Below are positions 28,560 through 29,210 of a stretch of DNA of 29,210 bases, piece after piece (the first letter of the stretch is position 1; the number at the start of each line of letters is the position of its first letter). Origin of the DNA: Spirogloea muscicola (Eukaryota > Streptophyta > Zygnematophyceae > Spirogloeales > Spirogloeaceae); assembly GCA_009602725.1 (NCBI GenBank), contig WELB01000044.1:661136-690345 (forward strand), read 5' to 3'. The position numbers and the translations under genes were made by a program. A model generated the notes under the pieces. The model ran no database searches. It was not told the DNA's origin and saw only the letters and a program-made list of their open reading frames with translations.

Positions 28560-28810
28560 TCTTCTGGAAGCGTCTTCCTCCCTTGACGAAAGCCAGAGGC
28601 TGCAGGTAGAGCGCGGGCAGCACGCAGAGGCAAGGCCAGCTCCAAGCAGAAGTTGAGCTCTTCCAAAGTGGGCGGGGGCTGTGAAAGGCCCCTCCTCTCT
28701 ATGTGCGAGCACTTCCTCTGTTGAGCTGGCCTCTCTTGTAAAAAGCTAGCCCAGAAAAAGCAAACAAGGTCCAAAGAACCGCAAGGCGCCAAAGCACACA
28801 GCTGCAAACG
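28560..28810 (-). mobile_element. Nested tail and ORF-end fragment, minus strand
   Basis: Minus-strand order: a tail (28810 down to about 28652) with CTTTGGACCTTGTTTGC, CTGGGCTAGC and CCCACTTTGGAAGAGCTC, then directly an ORF remnant (28645 down to 28570) reading ALPLRAARALPAASGFRQG. This is again tail joined to ORF end. Together with the tail of copy B it makes an inverted pair around 28530-28570. Confidence 0.68.
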
Positions 28811-29169
28811 GACAAAAGTCGAAAAAGGGGTGTCTCCACATCGGGACCCAGGAGCAGCAGCCAGGCACCCAGGTGATGCCGCGCCGTTGACTGCTGACCG
28901 CATCGCAGCGCCGGCTTGGTGGGAGGGGCGCAGGGGCGGTGGATACGAGCGACGGGTTGGGGGTTTCAGTTTCGGGGGCCACCGTCGTCCCCATTGGGAG
29001 AGCCACTCTCTCTACCGTTGGCGTCCCATTGGGCTGACGGGCCCGGCGGGTCGCTACCCCCCCCCCACGAGTCCGCTGCCTGGCCCGGTCAACACCCCCC
29101 CCTCCCTGACCTCCCCACCTACTGCCGCATCCCCCGCCGAACTTCCCGCCGCATCTCCCGCCGCCGCGC

Positions 29170-29204
<35 letters not shown>
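28811..29204. other. GC- and C-rich end of window
   Basis: Mostly unassigned. CCCCATTGGGAGAGCCACT at 28990-29008 repeats the end of the copy B tail (28503-28521). C-rich runs and CCG repeats follow up to the window end, like the leader before the gene at 18421. Confidence 0.5.
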
Positions 29205-29205
<1 letters not shown>

Positions 29206-29210
29206 TGTCG
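29205..29210 (+). CDS. Possible start codon of a gene continuing beyond the window
   Basis: An ATG at 29205 in GCCGCCATGTCG context follows a CCG-repeat leader, the same arrangement as the gene starting at 18421. Only two codons are visible, so nothing can be said about the product. Confidence 0.2.

Noticed and set aside
1-29210. tRNA and rRNA genes
   Set aside because: Read both strands for a TPsiC-like GTTCGANTC box with a matching acceptor stem and for rRNA blocks; none was recognised by eye.

Overview
This window looks like nuclear DNA of a green alga (Chlorophyta, perhaps Trebouxiophyceae). Exons are GC-rich, about 30 short spliceosomal introns interrupt four conserved genes, GCC/CCG microsatellites are frequent, and two of the closest family matches I recall (HDA14 and the At4g04980-type protein) are plant-lineage proteins. 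The lineage call is inference; no rRNA, tRNA or organelle marker was recognised to test it.

Layout. (1) 1-3325 (+): the 3' part of a CDK11/CDKG (PITSLRE-type) kinase gene, open at the left edge, 7 exons. (2) 3326-9443: about 6 kb with no gene I can support; it holds a G22 tract, a GCC island, and three 3'-end fragments of a retroelement, one inverted against the other two. (3) 9444-11538 (-): a complete 7-exon gene for the RNA exosome cap subunit RRP4/EXOSC2. (4) 11539-12855: the interval between divergent RRP4 and HDA14, mostly filled by a head-to-tail array of 5'-truncated retroelement tails. (5) 12856-15601 (+): a complete 8-exon organelle-type histone deacetylase homolog (HDA14). (6) 15602-18420: little recognisable apart from one retroelement fragment and a GC-rich leader. 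(7) 18421-23970 (+): a 12-exon gene for a 1095-aa proline-rich, coiled-coil protein like Arabidopsis At4g04980/At1g61080. (8) 24.1-29.2 kb: an accessory region of nested retroelement pieces, including two diverged copies of an ORF C-terminus carrying a CCHC zinc motif and an endonuclease-like D-x14-D motif.

The four host genes have no evident joint pathway: a kinase linked to splicing and the cell cycle, RNA decay, organellar protein deacetylation, and a probable cytoskeletal or scaffold protein. The unifying theme of the non-genic DNA is one group of poly(A)-less non-LTR-like elements. Their 3' tails carry a recurring short hairpin (GGGCTG...CAGCCC type), and later copies repeatedly sit directly against earlier tails. 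This self-targeting pattern and the conserved hairpin are the best candidates for something not yet described. All exon joins were derived by hand from reading frames, splice consensus and remembered family sequences.
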